Source: RGIG3040 sp964410675
Lineage (GTDB): Bacteria > Bacillota > Clostridia > Lachnospirales > Lachnospiraceae
Length of the DNA: 32,791 nt
Assembly (NCBI GenBank): GCA_964410675.1
Contig: CAYPIB010000015.1
Span: 1 to 32,791, forward strand
Reading direction: 5' to 3'
Below are positions 7,106 through 14,442 of this stretch, one piece after another. The notes below the pieces were generated by a model. It made no database searches. It saw only the letters and a program-made list of their open reading frames with translations, and was not told the origin of the DNA. Position 1 is the stretch's first letter. Each line of letters opens with the position of its first letter. The position numbers were made by a program, and so were the translations under genes.

Positions 7106-8890
7106 TTAAACCGCATCTACAGCAAATAAAGCTTCAAATTCTTTGCGTCCAATTCTCTCCTTTTCTAAGAGTAATTCTGCACAGCTATGAAGAATATGCT
7201 CATGCTTTACAATGATTTCTTTTGCTTTTATATAACAATCATCAATGATTGACTTTACTTCCCGGTCTATCTCGGCCGCAACTGCTTCACTATGGTTTCT
7301 TGTATGCGCAAGGTCACGTCCAATAAATACTTCGCCGCCCTGTTCGTCATAGCATATAACACCAATGCTGTCAGACATTCCATAGCGCACTACCATTTTT
7401 CTTGCTTCATTGGTCGCTCTCTTAATATCACTGGAAGCTCCGGTTGTAATATCACCAAAGATTATCTCTTCTGCAATTCGGCCGCCTAATGATACCATAA
7501 TGTCCTGAAGCATTTTGCCCTTTGTTAAAAACATTTCATCATTTTCCGGAAGCGGCATTGTATATCCGGCTGCGCCAATACCGGTAGGAATAACATGAAA
7601 TAAAATTGCATGACCTGCTTCGTGATAGGCGGTTATCTTTTTGTCTTTTTCTGTTACAATACGGCTCTTCTTTTCTGTACCGATTCCAACCTTAATAAAT
7701 GCCTTCTTAATATCTTCCTGCTGAACATAGGCTTTATCTTGCTTTGCCGCCAAAATAGCAGCCTCATTTAATAGGTTTTCTAAATCTGCACCGGTAAACC
7801 CTGCTGTTGTCTGAGCAACCTGTTTCAAATCAACATCTTCTGCAAGAGGCTTCTTACGTGAATGTACCTGCAAAATTTCTTCACGACCGCCAACATCCGG
7901 CGGACTAACAGAAATCTTACGATCAAAACGTCCCGGCCGCAAAATTGCGGGATCTAATATATCAGCACGGTTAGTCGCCGCTAACACTATGATGCCTTCA
8001 TTCTCAGCAAAGCCATCCATTTCCACAAGAAGCTGATTTAATGTCTGCTCTCTTTCATCATGACCGCCGCCCATTCCGGTACCACGCTGTCTTGCAACTG
8101 CATCGATTTCATCTATAAACACAATACATGGATTGTTTTTCTTTGCTTCTTCAAAAAGATCACGGACTCTGGACGCACCGACACCTACAAACATCTCTAC
8201 GAAATCAGAACCTGAAATTGAGAAAAACGGTACATTTGCTTCCCCGGCAATTGCTTTTGCAAGCATTGTCTTACCGGTACCCGGTGCCCCCTCAAGTAAC
8301 ACGCCTTTCGGAATTCTAGCTCCTACCTTTGTAAACTTTGCCGGGCTCTTTAAGAATTCGACAATTTCCTCTAAATCCTCTTTTTCTTCCTTTAATCCAG
8401 CAACATCCTTTAACTTAAGCTTGACCTCACCCATCGACATGCGGGCACGGCTTTTACCAAAATTCATCATTTTGGAAGAGGAACCGCTGCTTGAACTCTG
8501 ATTGTTCATTATAACAAAGAAAAATACAACTGCTATAATAACAACTAATATCGGTAACGCATATGTGAGAAACCAGCCTTCCTTTGGAACATCCTGCATC
8601 GCAATAGGAATGTTCTTTTTCACCATCATATCCTTAATTTCTTTTGTATCAAGAACATTGAGTGATTTAGTCTCATTATTTTTTAATAAAATTTTAACAA
8701 TACCTGTCGGTGTCTCTTTGTTTGGTTTGATTACTGCCTCGCTAATGTTACCGTTATTATAATCAGATATAAAATCATTCCATTTATAATTCTGCTGCTG
8801 GCTGTTTAGACTGGCAATCCAAATCGTTACAAATAGCAGTAATATAATAATGATAAGCGAAGAACCTACACCTTTCCCTGCACTTTTCAA
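7106..8890 (-). CDS. ftsH: ATP-dependent zinc metalloprotease FtsH
   Basis: 594 residues; membrane-anchored AAA protease that degrades unstable and misassembled proteins at the cytoplasmic face. Membrane helices lie at about 10-28 and 107-128. The AAA module has Walker A GAPGTGKT (201-208), Walker B IVFIDE (256-261) and arginine-finger region RPGRFDR (318-324). The protease carries HEAGH (423-427). Oddity: between HEAGHAILFHV and IPTGIGAAGYT, family members have a strand of roughly a dozen more residues (of the type LPxxxPVxxVSI); it is missing here in frame. The start is TTG at 8890, with AAGGAG 7 bases upstream. It is 15 bases after hpt, the usual tilS-hpt-ftsH order. Catalytic residues look intact. 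Confidence 0.95.
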   Translation of the reverse strand: MKSAGKGVGSSLIIIILLLFVTIWIASLNSQQQNYKWNDFISDYNNGNISEAVIKPNKETPTGIVKILLKNNETKSLNVLDTKEIKDMMVKKNIPIAMQDVPKEGWFLTYALPILVVIIAVVFFFVIMNNQSSSSGSSSKMMNFGKSRARMSMGEVKLKLKDVAGLKEEKEDLEEIVEFLKSPAKFTKVGARIPKGVLLEGAPGTGKTMLAKAIAGEANVPFFSISGSDFVEMFVGVGASRVRDLFEEAKKNNPCIVFIDEIDAVARQRGTGMGGGHDEREQTLNQLLVEMDGFAENEGIIVLAATNRADILDPAILRPGRFDRKISVSPPDVGGREEILQVHSRKKPLAEDVDLKQVAQTTAGFTGADLENLLNEAAILAAKQDKAYVQQEDIKKAFIKVGIGTEKKSRIVTEKDKKITAYHEAGHAILFHVIPTGIGAAGYTMPLPENDEMFLTKGKMLQDIMVSLGGRIAEEIIFGDITTGASSDIKRATNEARKMVVRYGMSDSIGVICYDEQGGEVFIGRDLAHTRNHSEAVAAEIDREVKSIIDDCYIKAKEIIVKHEHILHSCAELLLEKERIGRKEFEALFAVDAV

Positions 8891-8905
8891 AATCTTTCTC
8901 CTTTC

Positions 8906-9430
8906 TTATGAAAACTCCACAACCCCAATATAAGGAAGATTGCGGTACTTCTGAGCATAATCCAGACCATAGCCAACGACAAATTCATCTGGTATATCAA
9001 AGCCCTTATAATCAACGCTCACATCGACAACACGTCTTTGCGGCTTATCAAGAAGTGTACAGAGTTTTAACGTTTTAGGTCCTCTATTTTTTAGAATCTC
9101 AAGCAAATAACTCAATGTACGACCTGAATCAACAACATCTTCAACAACAATAACATTTTTATCCTGCAGCGGCTCATCTAAATCTTTTACAATTTTAACT
9201 ACTCCGCTCGATTCAGTACCCGCACCGTAGCTCGATACCGACATAAAGTCTAAGCTTACGGGAACTGTTATTCTCTTAGAAAGTTCACACATAAAAAAAC
9301 TGCCGCCTTTTAACACACATACTAAATGAACTTCTTTTCCTTCATAATCCCGGCTGATCTGTTCACCAATCTCCTGAATTCTTTTATCTACCTCTGATTC
9401 AGACAGCAACACTCTTATTTTCTCTGCCAT
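8906..9430 (-). CDS. hpt: Hypoxanthine phosphoribosyltransferase
   Basis: 174 residues. It converts hypoxanthine or guanine with PRPP to IMP or GMP in purine salvage. The PRPP-binding signature is VIVVEDVVDSGRTLSYLL, and the FMSVSSYG flexible-loop region and the C-terminal VVGYGLDYAQKYRNLPYIG are intact. The start at 9430 (MAEKIRVLL) is chosen because AGGAGG lies 8 bases upstream; a longer in-frame reading to 9481 would overlap tilS and has no such site. The gap to the tilS stop is four bases, so translation is probably coupled. It belongs to the conserved tilS-hpt-ftsH operon. Confidence 0.95.
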   Translation of the reverse strand: MAEKIRVLLSESEVDKRIQEIGEQISRDYEGKEVHLVCVLKGGSFFMCELSKRITVPVSLDFMSVSSYGAGTESSGVVKIVKDLDEPLQDKNVIVVEDVVDSGRTLSYLLEILKNRGPKTLKLCTLLDKPQRRVVDVSVDYKGFDIPDEFVVGYGLDYAQKYRNLPYIGVVEFS

Positions 9431-9434
9431 CTTA

Positions 9435-10874
9435 TCAACCTCCTGTAATCTTAAATTCCAAAATATATTTGGTATCTTCATCTACTTTGTAATAATGACT
9501 AATCCGTCCGCCGATAATCCATAAAATATGGCTGCCCTCTGCAATTAGAGGTATGTTGTCCCTTAGATTTCTCGGTACCTTTTCATCAATAAAATAGGAC
9601 TTTAGCTTTTTTGAATTTTCATTACTGTAATAGTAGTAATCTCCCGCCTGCCTCGTCCGCAGGCAAAGATATTCTTTTATTTTATCATAATCAAACCACT
9701 TCGTATATAAATTATTTGGAACTTCCCCGTTTTCTGTTTTGGGAAAAACGGCCATTCTTAATATATTCACTTCTTGAAAAGGTAATACATTTTTATTATA
9801 TAAATCATCCAGTACAATCTCATTTATTTCCTGATTTTCAGGAAGAATCAACTTGACGGCATTAATCTTATCGGGTGTTTCTGCTTGTCTTTTTTTTTGT
9901 ATCCAAAGGAATTCATACTCTTTGAATGCCTGCATCCCATACGGAAGATCAATATGACGTCCGGTCTGCAGCTCGCATAATCCGAGAACCTTCAGCACAT
10001 GCACTCTCTGAATATCCTTTTTAGCTAAAGCGCAATCTTCTAAAACTTTTTTAATAATTTCTTTTTGCATATATGAGTGCTCTTTTAATAAAAGCGGTAT
10101 ACTTATTTTAAACATATTATTTTCAATTTGAACGACTGTATGAAATGACTTTTCTGTCATAAATTTACAGTAGTCATCAGCCTCGCCTAACAAATCCGCA
10201 GTAGCTGCCATGTGCAAAACTGTTTTACTCCCGATTTGTTGTTCCAATAATGGAATGATTTTATTTCTTACTAGGTTCCTGCTATAAATATTCTCCTCAT
10301 TTGTAGTATCTATACAAAATGCAATTTTTCTTTGCAAAAGAAATTGTTCAATTTCAAGTCTTGTTACACAGAGCAAAGGTCTGATGATAATAAACTCCTG
10401 CATACTTCTTATTGGTCTAATGCCCCTTAAACCCGTCAGCCCGCATCCCCTCGCTAGATGAAACAGCATCGTTTCTGCCTGATCATTTTGATGGTGTGCC
10501 AAAGCTATTTTCGCAGCGCCTATTTCCTTTGCTGTTTTTATAAATAAATCATATCGTACTTCTCTGCCGGCCTCTTCAAGAGAAAGTCCTTTTTTTAAAC
10601 TAATTTCCTGAACCGGAGACCGAAAGATATAACATGGTATTTTTTCTTTTTCACAAAGCCCTCGGACAAACTCTTCATCTGCCAGCGCTGCATTTCCCCG
10701 CAGCATATGATTGACGTGTATGGCCGCCATTTGAATATTGCTCTTATAAAGCATTTCTTTCAATAAAAAGAAAAGGCAAACAGAATCTGCCCCCCCTGAC
10801 AAACCGATCAGCACAGTATCACCCGGCTTTACCATATGAAATTGCTCCATATAGGCTTTTATTTTAGTAATCAT
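9435..10874 (-). CDS. tilS: tRNA(Ile)-lysidine synthase
   Basis: 479 residues. It attaches lysine to C34 of the CAU-anticodon tRNA-Ile so that it reads AUA codons, using ATP. The N-terminal PP-loop ATPase motif SGGADS is at 26-31, followed by MAAIHVNHMLRG and ALAHHQNDQAETMLFHLARG. The C-terminal tRNA-binding domain ends with the IIGGRISHYYKV region. Length is normal for the family. It begins with ATG at 10874 behind a modest AGAGAG site and follows spoIIE by 82 bases, a gap containing a long imperfect hairpin (10901-10945). Its stop overlaps the ribosome-binding region of hpt. Confidence 0.94.
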   Translation of the reverse strand: MITKIKAYMEQFHMVKPGDTVLIGLSGGADSVCLFFLLKEMLYKSNIQMAAIHVNHMLRGNAALADEEFVRGLCEKEKIPCYIFRSPVQEISLKKGLSLEEAGREVRYDLFIKTAKEIGAAKIALAHHQNDQAETMLFHLARGCGLTGLRGIRPIRSMQEFIIIRPLLCVTRLEIEQFLLQRKIAFCIDTTNEENIYSRNLVRNKIIPLLEQQIGSKTVLHMAATADLLGEADDYCKFMTEKSFHTVVQIENNMFKISIPLLLKEHSYMQKEIIKKVLEDCALAKKDIQRVHVLKVLGLCELQTGRHIDLPYGMQAFKEYEFLWIQKKRQAETPDKINAVKLILPENQEINEIVLDDLYNKNVLPFQEVNILRMAVFPKTENGEVPNNLYTKWFDYDKIKEYLCLRTRQAGDYYYYSNENSKKLKSYFIDEKVPRNLRDNIPLIAEGSHILWIIGGRISHYYKVDEDTKYILEFKITGG

Positions 10875-10900
10875 ACTGTTCTCTCTTTAAAACTATTATC

Positions 10901-10945
10901 AATCATAGACTTGTTTAAAGTAAAATGCAAGTTTTTTCTATGATT
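10901..10945 (-). other. Long imperfect hairpin between spoIIE and tilS
   Basis: AATCATAG-ACTTG (10901-10913) pairs with CAAGT-CTATGATT (10928-10945), interrupted on one side by five T residues. No U tract follows on the minus strand, so it is a weak or unusual terminator; an attenuator or RNA processing site in the spoIIE-tilS transcript is possible. Confidence 0.4.
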
Positions 10946-10956
10946 CCCTAACAATT

Positions 10957-12144
10957 TCACTGCTTCTCTATCATTCCCAGCACTAATACGGTCATGTCAT
11001 CTAAAAGCCTCCCGCCCCCTCTTTTGATTGCAAGGCTTAAAATACCATTTGCCAGTTCCTGGGGGTTTTCATATTGTGCTCTGCCTAAAAGAAGTTCTAA
11101 ATAGTCATCATATTCTTCTTCCACAAAGCAATCTGAGACACCATCCGAAACAAGTATCACATAATCTCCCTCTCGGAGATCCTTAGAAAATGCTTCCTGG
11201 CTCCCGCCGCCAAACAGACCAAGCGGAAGTGATGTTTGTTCAATGCGTTTGACATACTTGCCCCGTTTTAAATAAGAGGCAGCAGCTCCCGCCTTGACAA
11301 ACCAAGTCTGACCGGAATAAAGATTAATTTCACAAGCATCTAATGTCGCTGTTCTTGTGCTGTTGCTTTGCAGACATAAAAGATCATTCAGCATCTCACC
11401 GGAAGTCTCCAGATCAAACCCGCTTTCCAACAGCTTTTCCAATAATTCAATAACTTGCTGACTGTCATGGCAAGCTTCCACTCCCGACCCCATACCATCA
11501 GAAATAGCCGCAAGATAGCTCCCAAAAGAATATTCCTTCAGTGAGTAATTGTCACCAGAAAAAGCCTCTCCCTCTTTTGCCGCCTTTGCCACACCGGATA
11601 GTATTGTAAAGTTCACTTTCTCTTTATAGATAACCGTTACTATCTCCTCACCAATATATGGAACGCTTTCCCGATCCACTTCCATTTTGGTATGACAAAG
11701 CTTTGACAAAAAAGCGGCAATCTGATCTGCTGAATAAGTATCATGATACATGGCACGCATTGTAATTCCAATCTCCATATATCCGTTTTGATTTTCTACC
11801 ACATATAAATCTCTGACAAAAAGTCCATTCTCTTTTAATATTTTTAATATTTGCTTTTTATGCTTTTCCATTGAATACGAAGTATAGTATGCTTCTCCCG
11901 CCAATGTATGTAAAATCTTTGAAACCTCTTTTAATTGTCTCGCAATTACGAGATTATTTTCTTTCCTTTCCTGACATTCCACCAATTCCTGTTTTGAAGC
12001 AATTAATTCTGCACCAAGCAATGAAGAGTAACCCTCTGATAACTCTTCAAATGATTCAGCATATGCAATTAATTTCCTTTTTCCATATTCAGGAAGAACA
12101 AATCCACAGGTATCTTCGTTTTTTTCATCTGCTTTTAATTTCAT
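10957..12144 (-). CDS. spoIIE: SpoIIE-type PP2C phosphatase lacking the membrane domain
   Basis: 395 residues. It matches the C-terminal half of SpoIIE, the serine phosphatase that dephosphorylates SpoIIAA to activate sigma-F in the forespore. The PP2C metal and active-site motifs are present: AISDGMGSGVEA, the VKAGAAASYLKRG block and LVSDGVSD. Residues 1-200 correspond to the central linker/regulatory region. The roughly ten transmembrane helices that normally precede it are absent, and no remnant was seen upstream. The start is genuine: AGGAGG 5-6 bases before ATG 12144, with a promoter at 12182-12214. It keeps the conserved place between divIC and tilS. Function as a soluble phosphatase is inferred. 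Confidence 0.85.
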   Translation of the reverse strand: MKLKADEKNEDTCGFVLPEYGKRKLIAYAESFEELSEGYSSLLGAELIASKQELVECQERKENNLVIARQLKEVSKILHTLAGEAYYTSYSMEKHKKQILKILKENGLFVRDLYVVENQNGYMEIGITMRAMYHDTYSADQIAAFLSKLCHTKMEVDRESVPYIGEEIVTVIYKEKVNFTILSGVAKAAKEGEAFSGDNYSLKEYSFGSYLAAISDGMGSGVEACHDSQQVIELLEKLLESGFDLETSGEMLNDLLCLQSNSTRTATLDACEINLYSGQTWFVKAGAAASYLKRGKYVKRIEQTSLPLGLFGGGSQEAFSKDLREGDYVILVSDGVSDCFVEEEYDDYLELLLGRAQYENPQELANGILSLAIKRGGGRLLDDMTVLVLGMIEKQ

Positions 12145-12181
12145 AGACTACCTCCTGCCATTTATTGCCATTTGCCAGTCT

Positions 12182-12214
12182 ATTATATAGCATGTCCCAT
12201 AAAAACTTTGTCAA
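12182..12214 (-). promoter_or_regulatory. Promoter of the truncated spoIIE
   Basis: Minus strand: perfect -35 TTGACA (12209-12214). The -10 region reads TGCTATATAAT. A TATATA hexamer behind a TG gives a spacer of 19, and TATAAT (12182-12187) gives 21. The spacing is longer than ideal. In other bacteria spoIIE is read by a Spo0A-dependent sigma-A promoter with an abnormal 21-bp spacing, which resembles this arrangement. A Spo0A box could not be confirmed. Confidence 0.55.
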
Positions 12215-12223
12215 AGCTTGGAC

Positions 12224-12406
12224 GCAGAATATAAGAAAGATTCTGCAATAATATTAGATGCAAAAAATAAGATTCTGCAAAGCAGAATCTCGCGCTGAGC
12301 GCGGCCGCTTCGCGGCGAATTACAACATCGCGCGAGTGCGCATCTCCCGGAGGGTTTTTATATCATAGGAAAGGAAAGTCCTCTTTCCTTTCCTATGATA
12401 TAAAAA
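12224..12406. repeat. Compact multi-hairpin element, probable interspersed repeat
   Basis: A 183-base GC-rich block in AT-rich surroundings, built of consecutive palindromes. They are GCAGAAT/ATTCTGC (12224-12246); AGATTCTGC/GCAGAATCT (12270-12290); CGCGCTGAGCGCG (12291-12303); GCCGC/GCGGC (12304-12316); a CGCGCGAGTGCGC stretch with CTCCCGGAGGG (about 12330-12354); and a perfect 24-bp stem with loop TCCT (12355-12378/12383-12406). No protein is encoded. The form is that of a MITE- or REP-like element. I have an unverified impression of similar blocks in other Lachnospiraceae genomes. Only one copy is present in this window. Confidence 0.6.
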
Positions 12407-12431
12407 ACGCTGATTTATTATTATCAGCGTT
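12401..12431 (-). terminator. Terminator of the divIC gene
   Basis: AACGCTGAT (12406-12414) pairs with ATCAGCGTT (12423-12431) around an eight-base loop. On the minus strand it is followed by a U tract (A residues 12402-12407 on the plus strand). The stem includes the first bases of the stop codon, and the U tract is shared with the 24-bp stem of the adjacent palindromic element. Confidence 0.75.
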
Positions 12432-12759
12432 AATTATCCGTTTTGAATATAATTTCACCATCCCGGACAAGTCCTAACTTATCCTTGGCAACTTCCTCTA
12501 TGTAAGCTTTAGTCCGTGTATATTTTTTGAATTCTTCAATCTCTTCTGTTCGCTTTTGTTCTGTCGCAATCTCCTCATTTAATGTAGAGATACGGACATC
12601 GTACTCCTTTTGTCTCTGGATTAGGTCATAGCTTTTAATGGAAACCACTACAAGCATCATAAAAACAACCATGGAAACCAGAAACATACCCATCTTATTT
12701 TGTTGTCTTTTTGCCCGGAAGGCTACTTTTCGATGTACTCTCATATCTCCTTTTCTCAC
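12430..12759 (-). CDS. divIC: DivIC/FtsB-like septum formation initiator
   Basis: Up to 109 residues. A basic N-terminal tail is followed by one membrane helix (about 24-42), then a coiled coil (about 48-80) and the motif KDKLGLVRDGEIIF typical of the DivIC/FtsB family. It acts in the divisome with FtsL and DivIB at the septum. It lies in the usual yabQ-divIC-spoIIE order. The start is uncertain. GTG at 12759 and ATG at 12744 (MRVHRK) are both in frame; AAGGAG is only two bases from the ATG, and the GTG also has a too-close GAGGG. Either choice overlaps the end of yabQ, by 50-65 bases. A terminator follows directly. Confidence 0.85.
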   Translation of the reverse strand: MRKGDMRVHRKVAFRAKRQQNKMGMFLVSMVVFMMLVVVSIKSYDLIQRQKEYDVRISTLNEEIATEQKRTEEIEEFKKYTRTKAYIEEVAKDKLGLVRDGEIIFKTDN

Positions 12760-13276
12760 TTCCCTCTTCCATGCTATGTTGACACTGTTGACGTTTACAT
12801 AAAACTATCTTAACCTTTTTTATGTCATGCGTCAACTTCTTTTTGAGCTTATCATTTCCAATAATAATAAACTTTTTTATTTTTTTAAAGACTGCAAATA
12901 CCTTGCAAATGACCCATTTTATAGGACTGAAAATAAGTGATAAAAAACGAAATACTAAATGTAGTGTCTTATTAATAATTGTTGACATAATTTCCACAAC
13001 ATATTGACCCGCTGCTTTTTTGTATATCCACATGCCTACGCCGGAACCGGCTATGGAAAACCATCTTACTGTTCCATCATTTACACGATAAAGCATCATA
13101 AACAGAAAAAGGGAGGCAAATATCCAGAACAATACATCTTCTAACGCTATAAAGAATCCATTGTGCTTAATTACCTCTCTGATAATTTTTATACCGTCAT
13201 AAACGAGCGTTATAATAATCCCTGTAAATACGGAACAAATAAGAAAATAAATCTGATTCATGATTTCTGAACTCAT
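12695..13276 (-). CDS. yabQ: Spore cortex protein YabQ-like membrane protein
   Basis: 193 residues. Hydrophobic segments lie near residues 9-28, 42-62 and 68-85, after which comes a long, strongly basic tail rich in Lys. Family and place after yabP identify it as YabQ, which B. subtilis needs for spore cortex formation. The start at 13276 (MSSEIMNQIY) is chosen because its ATG follows the yabP stop by one base, which suggests translational coupling; no clear Shine-Dalgarno site exists, and a TTG at 13297 would overlap yabP. The C-terminal 17-22 residues overlap divIC in another frame, which is longer overlap than usual. Confidence 0.85.
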   Translation of the reverse strand: MSSEIMNQIYFLICSVFTGIIITLVYDGIKIIREVIKHNGFFIALEDVLFWIFASLFLFMMLYRVNDGTVRWFSIAGSGVGMWIYKKAAGQYVVEIMSTIINKTLHLVFRFLSLIFSPIKWVICKVFAVFKKIKKFIIIGNDKLKKKLTHDIKKVKIVLCKRQQCQHSMEEGSEKRRYESTSKSSLPGKKTTK

Positions 13277-13277
13277 A

Positions 13278-13568
13278 TTACTTGAACAGCTTTCCAAAGA
13301 GGGATTCTGCCTTTGCTGAATAGCCTGCAGCCTCTGAATAAGTAAGGCTGTCGATCTTGCCTTCTATATCCACTTCACCTTTTTCCAGAGTAAGCCTATT
13401 CACATGCAAGTCACTGCCCTTTATCATCAGCATTCCCTGGTCAGTTTCCAGCAATACTTCCGTCAGGTCAAAAGACAATACATCTGAAACACCGCTCACC
13501 ATACATGTCCTTCTATTTGTCAGCATAAACTTATGGGTGCGCTGTTTTCCGTTACTCATATCTTCCAT
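13278..13568 (-). CDS. yabP: Sporulation protein YabP
   Basis: 96 residues, soluble, with the family pattern HKFMLTNRRTCMVSGVSDVLSFD and LETDQGMLMIKGSDLHVNRL. YabP acts with YabQ in spore coat/cortex assembly. The start at 13568 (MEDMSNGK) has TGGAGGA 8 bases upstream; a longer in-frame reading to 13598 would place that site inside the gene. It precedes yabQ by one base and follows rqcP by about 75 bases. Confidence 0.9.
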   Translation of the reverse strand: MEDMSNGKQRTHKFMLTNRRTCMVSGVSDVLSFDLTEVLLETDQGMLMIKGSDLHVNRLTLEKGEVDIEGKIDSLTYSEAAGYSAKAESLFGKLFK

Positions 13569-13643
13569 AATAATTCCTCCAGTCACTTTCTTTGGCACCG
13601 GCCGCCTTTTTGAAAGTATATTCTCTGAAAGGATAAAATATGT

Positions 13644-13883
13644 TTATAAATAGCGGAACATTTCCTTTGCCTCTTCTTTTTTCACAGTTTCCTGCACATA
13701 AAGCACTTCTACTTTCACTTCTTTATTACCAAAATTAATCGTAATTGTATCGCCTGCTTTAATATCAACACTTGCCTTCGCAACCCTGTCATTCACCATA
13801 ACCCGTCCCGCATCACAAGCCTCATTCGCAATCGTTCTCCGCTTAATCAACCGAGATACCTTTAAATACTTATCAAGTCTCAT
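13644..13883 (-). CDS. rqcP: S4-domain RNA-binding protein RqcP (YabO/HslR family)
   Basis: 79 residues made almost wholly of one S4 RNA-binding domain. It begins MRLDKYLKVSRLIKRRTIANE and continues GRVMVNDRVAKASVDIKAGD. Members of the family work with RqcH on stalled large ribosomal subunits, helping add the C-terminal alanine tail in ribosome quality control. The place between hup and yabP is the conserved one. The start ATG at 13883 has a weak AGAGAG site. A small hairpin TAGGTG/CACCTA (13931-13951) lies upstream. Confidence 0.92.
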   Translation of the reverse strand: MRLDKYLKVSRLIKRRTIANEACDAGRVMVNDRVAKASVDIKAGDTITINFGNKEVKVEVLYVQETVKKEEAKEMFRYL

Positions 13884-13955
13884 CCCATTTCTCTCTTTCT
13901 ATTTATTTTTTAACTATTCAAAAAGCTTAATAGGTGATTGCGAAACACCTAAACT

Positions 13956-13984
13956 AGAAAAAGGAACCTCTTAGAGGTTCCTTT
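13956..13984 (-). terminator. Terminator of hup
   Basis: AAAGGAACCTC (13960-13970) pairs with GAGGTTCCTTT (13974-13984) around TTA. On the minus strand the stem runs into a U run (A residues from 13957). It follows the hup stop by about a dozen bases. Confidence 0.85.
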
Positions 13985-13996
13985 AGGGTAATTTTC

Positions 13997-14275
13997 TTAT
14001 TTACCGTTTACTAAATCCTTTAAAGCTTTACCAGCTTTGAATTTAGGAGCTTTTGAAGCTGCGATCTTCATCACTTCACCGCTCTGAGGATTTCTTCCTT
14101 CTCTTGCAGCTCTTTCTGTTACCTCGAAAGTACCAAATCCAACTAATTGAACCTTTCCGCCTTTCTTTAACTCATCACTAACAATGTCTGTAAAAGCCTT
14201 TAAAGCTTTCTCTGCATCTTTCTTCGAAATTTCTGACTGATCAGCGATAGCTGCAACTAATTCTGTTTTGTTCAT
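13997..14275 (-). CDS. hup: HU-type nucleoid DNA-binding protein
   Basis: 92 residues, the full family length. Signature GFGTFEVTERAAREGRNPQSG covers the DNA-bending beta arm; MNKTELVAAIADQSEISKKDAE is the typical N-terminal helix pair. It dimerises and bends DNA without strong sequence preference. It is a single-gene unit: AGGAGGAG precedes ATG 14275, a near-consensus promoter is at 14340-14368 and a strong terminator follows, as expected for a highly expressed gene. Confidence 0.97.
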   Translation of the reverse strand: MNKTELVAAIADQSEISKKDAEKALKAFTDIVSDELKKGGKVQLVGFGTFEVTERAAREGRNPQSGEVMKIAASKAPKFKAGKALKDLVNGK

Positions 14276-14339
14276 TATGAACTCCTCCTCTTACTGGATT
14301 CTATTTGATTTTTTACCGTTTTTAAAACGCCTATAAACA

Positions 14340-14368
14340 TTTATATTCTATTTTGAATAATTTGTCAA
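14340..14368 (-). promoter_or_regulatory. Promoter of hup
   Basis: Minus strand: perfect -35 TTGACA (14363-14368), 17-bp spacer, -10 TATAAA (14340-14345). The leader is about 60 bases and ends in an AAGAGGAGGAG ribosome-binding site. Confidence 0.85.
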
Positions 14369-14394
14369 GAAAAAAGTGGCTATTTTAGGGCATT

Positions 14395-14424
14395 ATTATG
14401 AAATACTTCGTATTTATCCATAAT
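14395..14424 (-). other. Hairpin between mazG and hup
   Basis: ATTATG-AAATAC (14395-14406) pairs with GTATTT and CATAAT (14410-14415, 14419-14424), with a three-base bulge. No U tract follows on the minus strand, so it is only a weak terminator candidate for mazG. Confidence 0.3.
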
Positions 14425-14442
14425 TCATATGACATAGGATGA

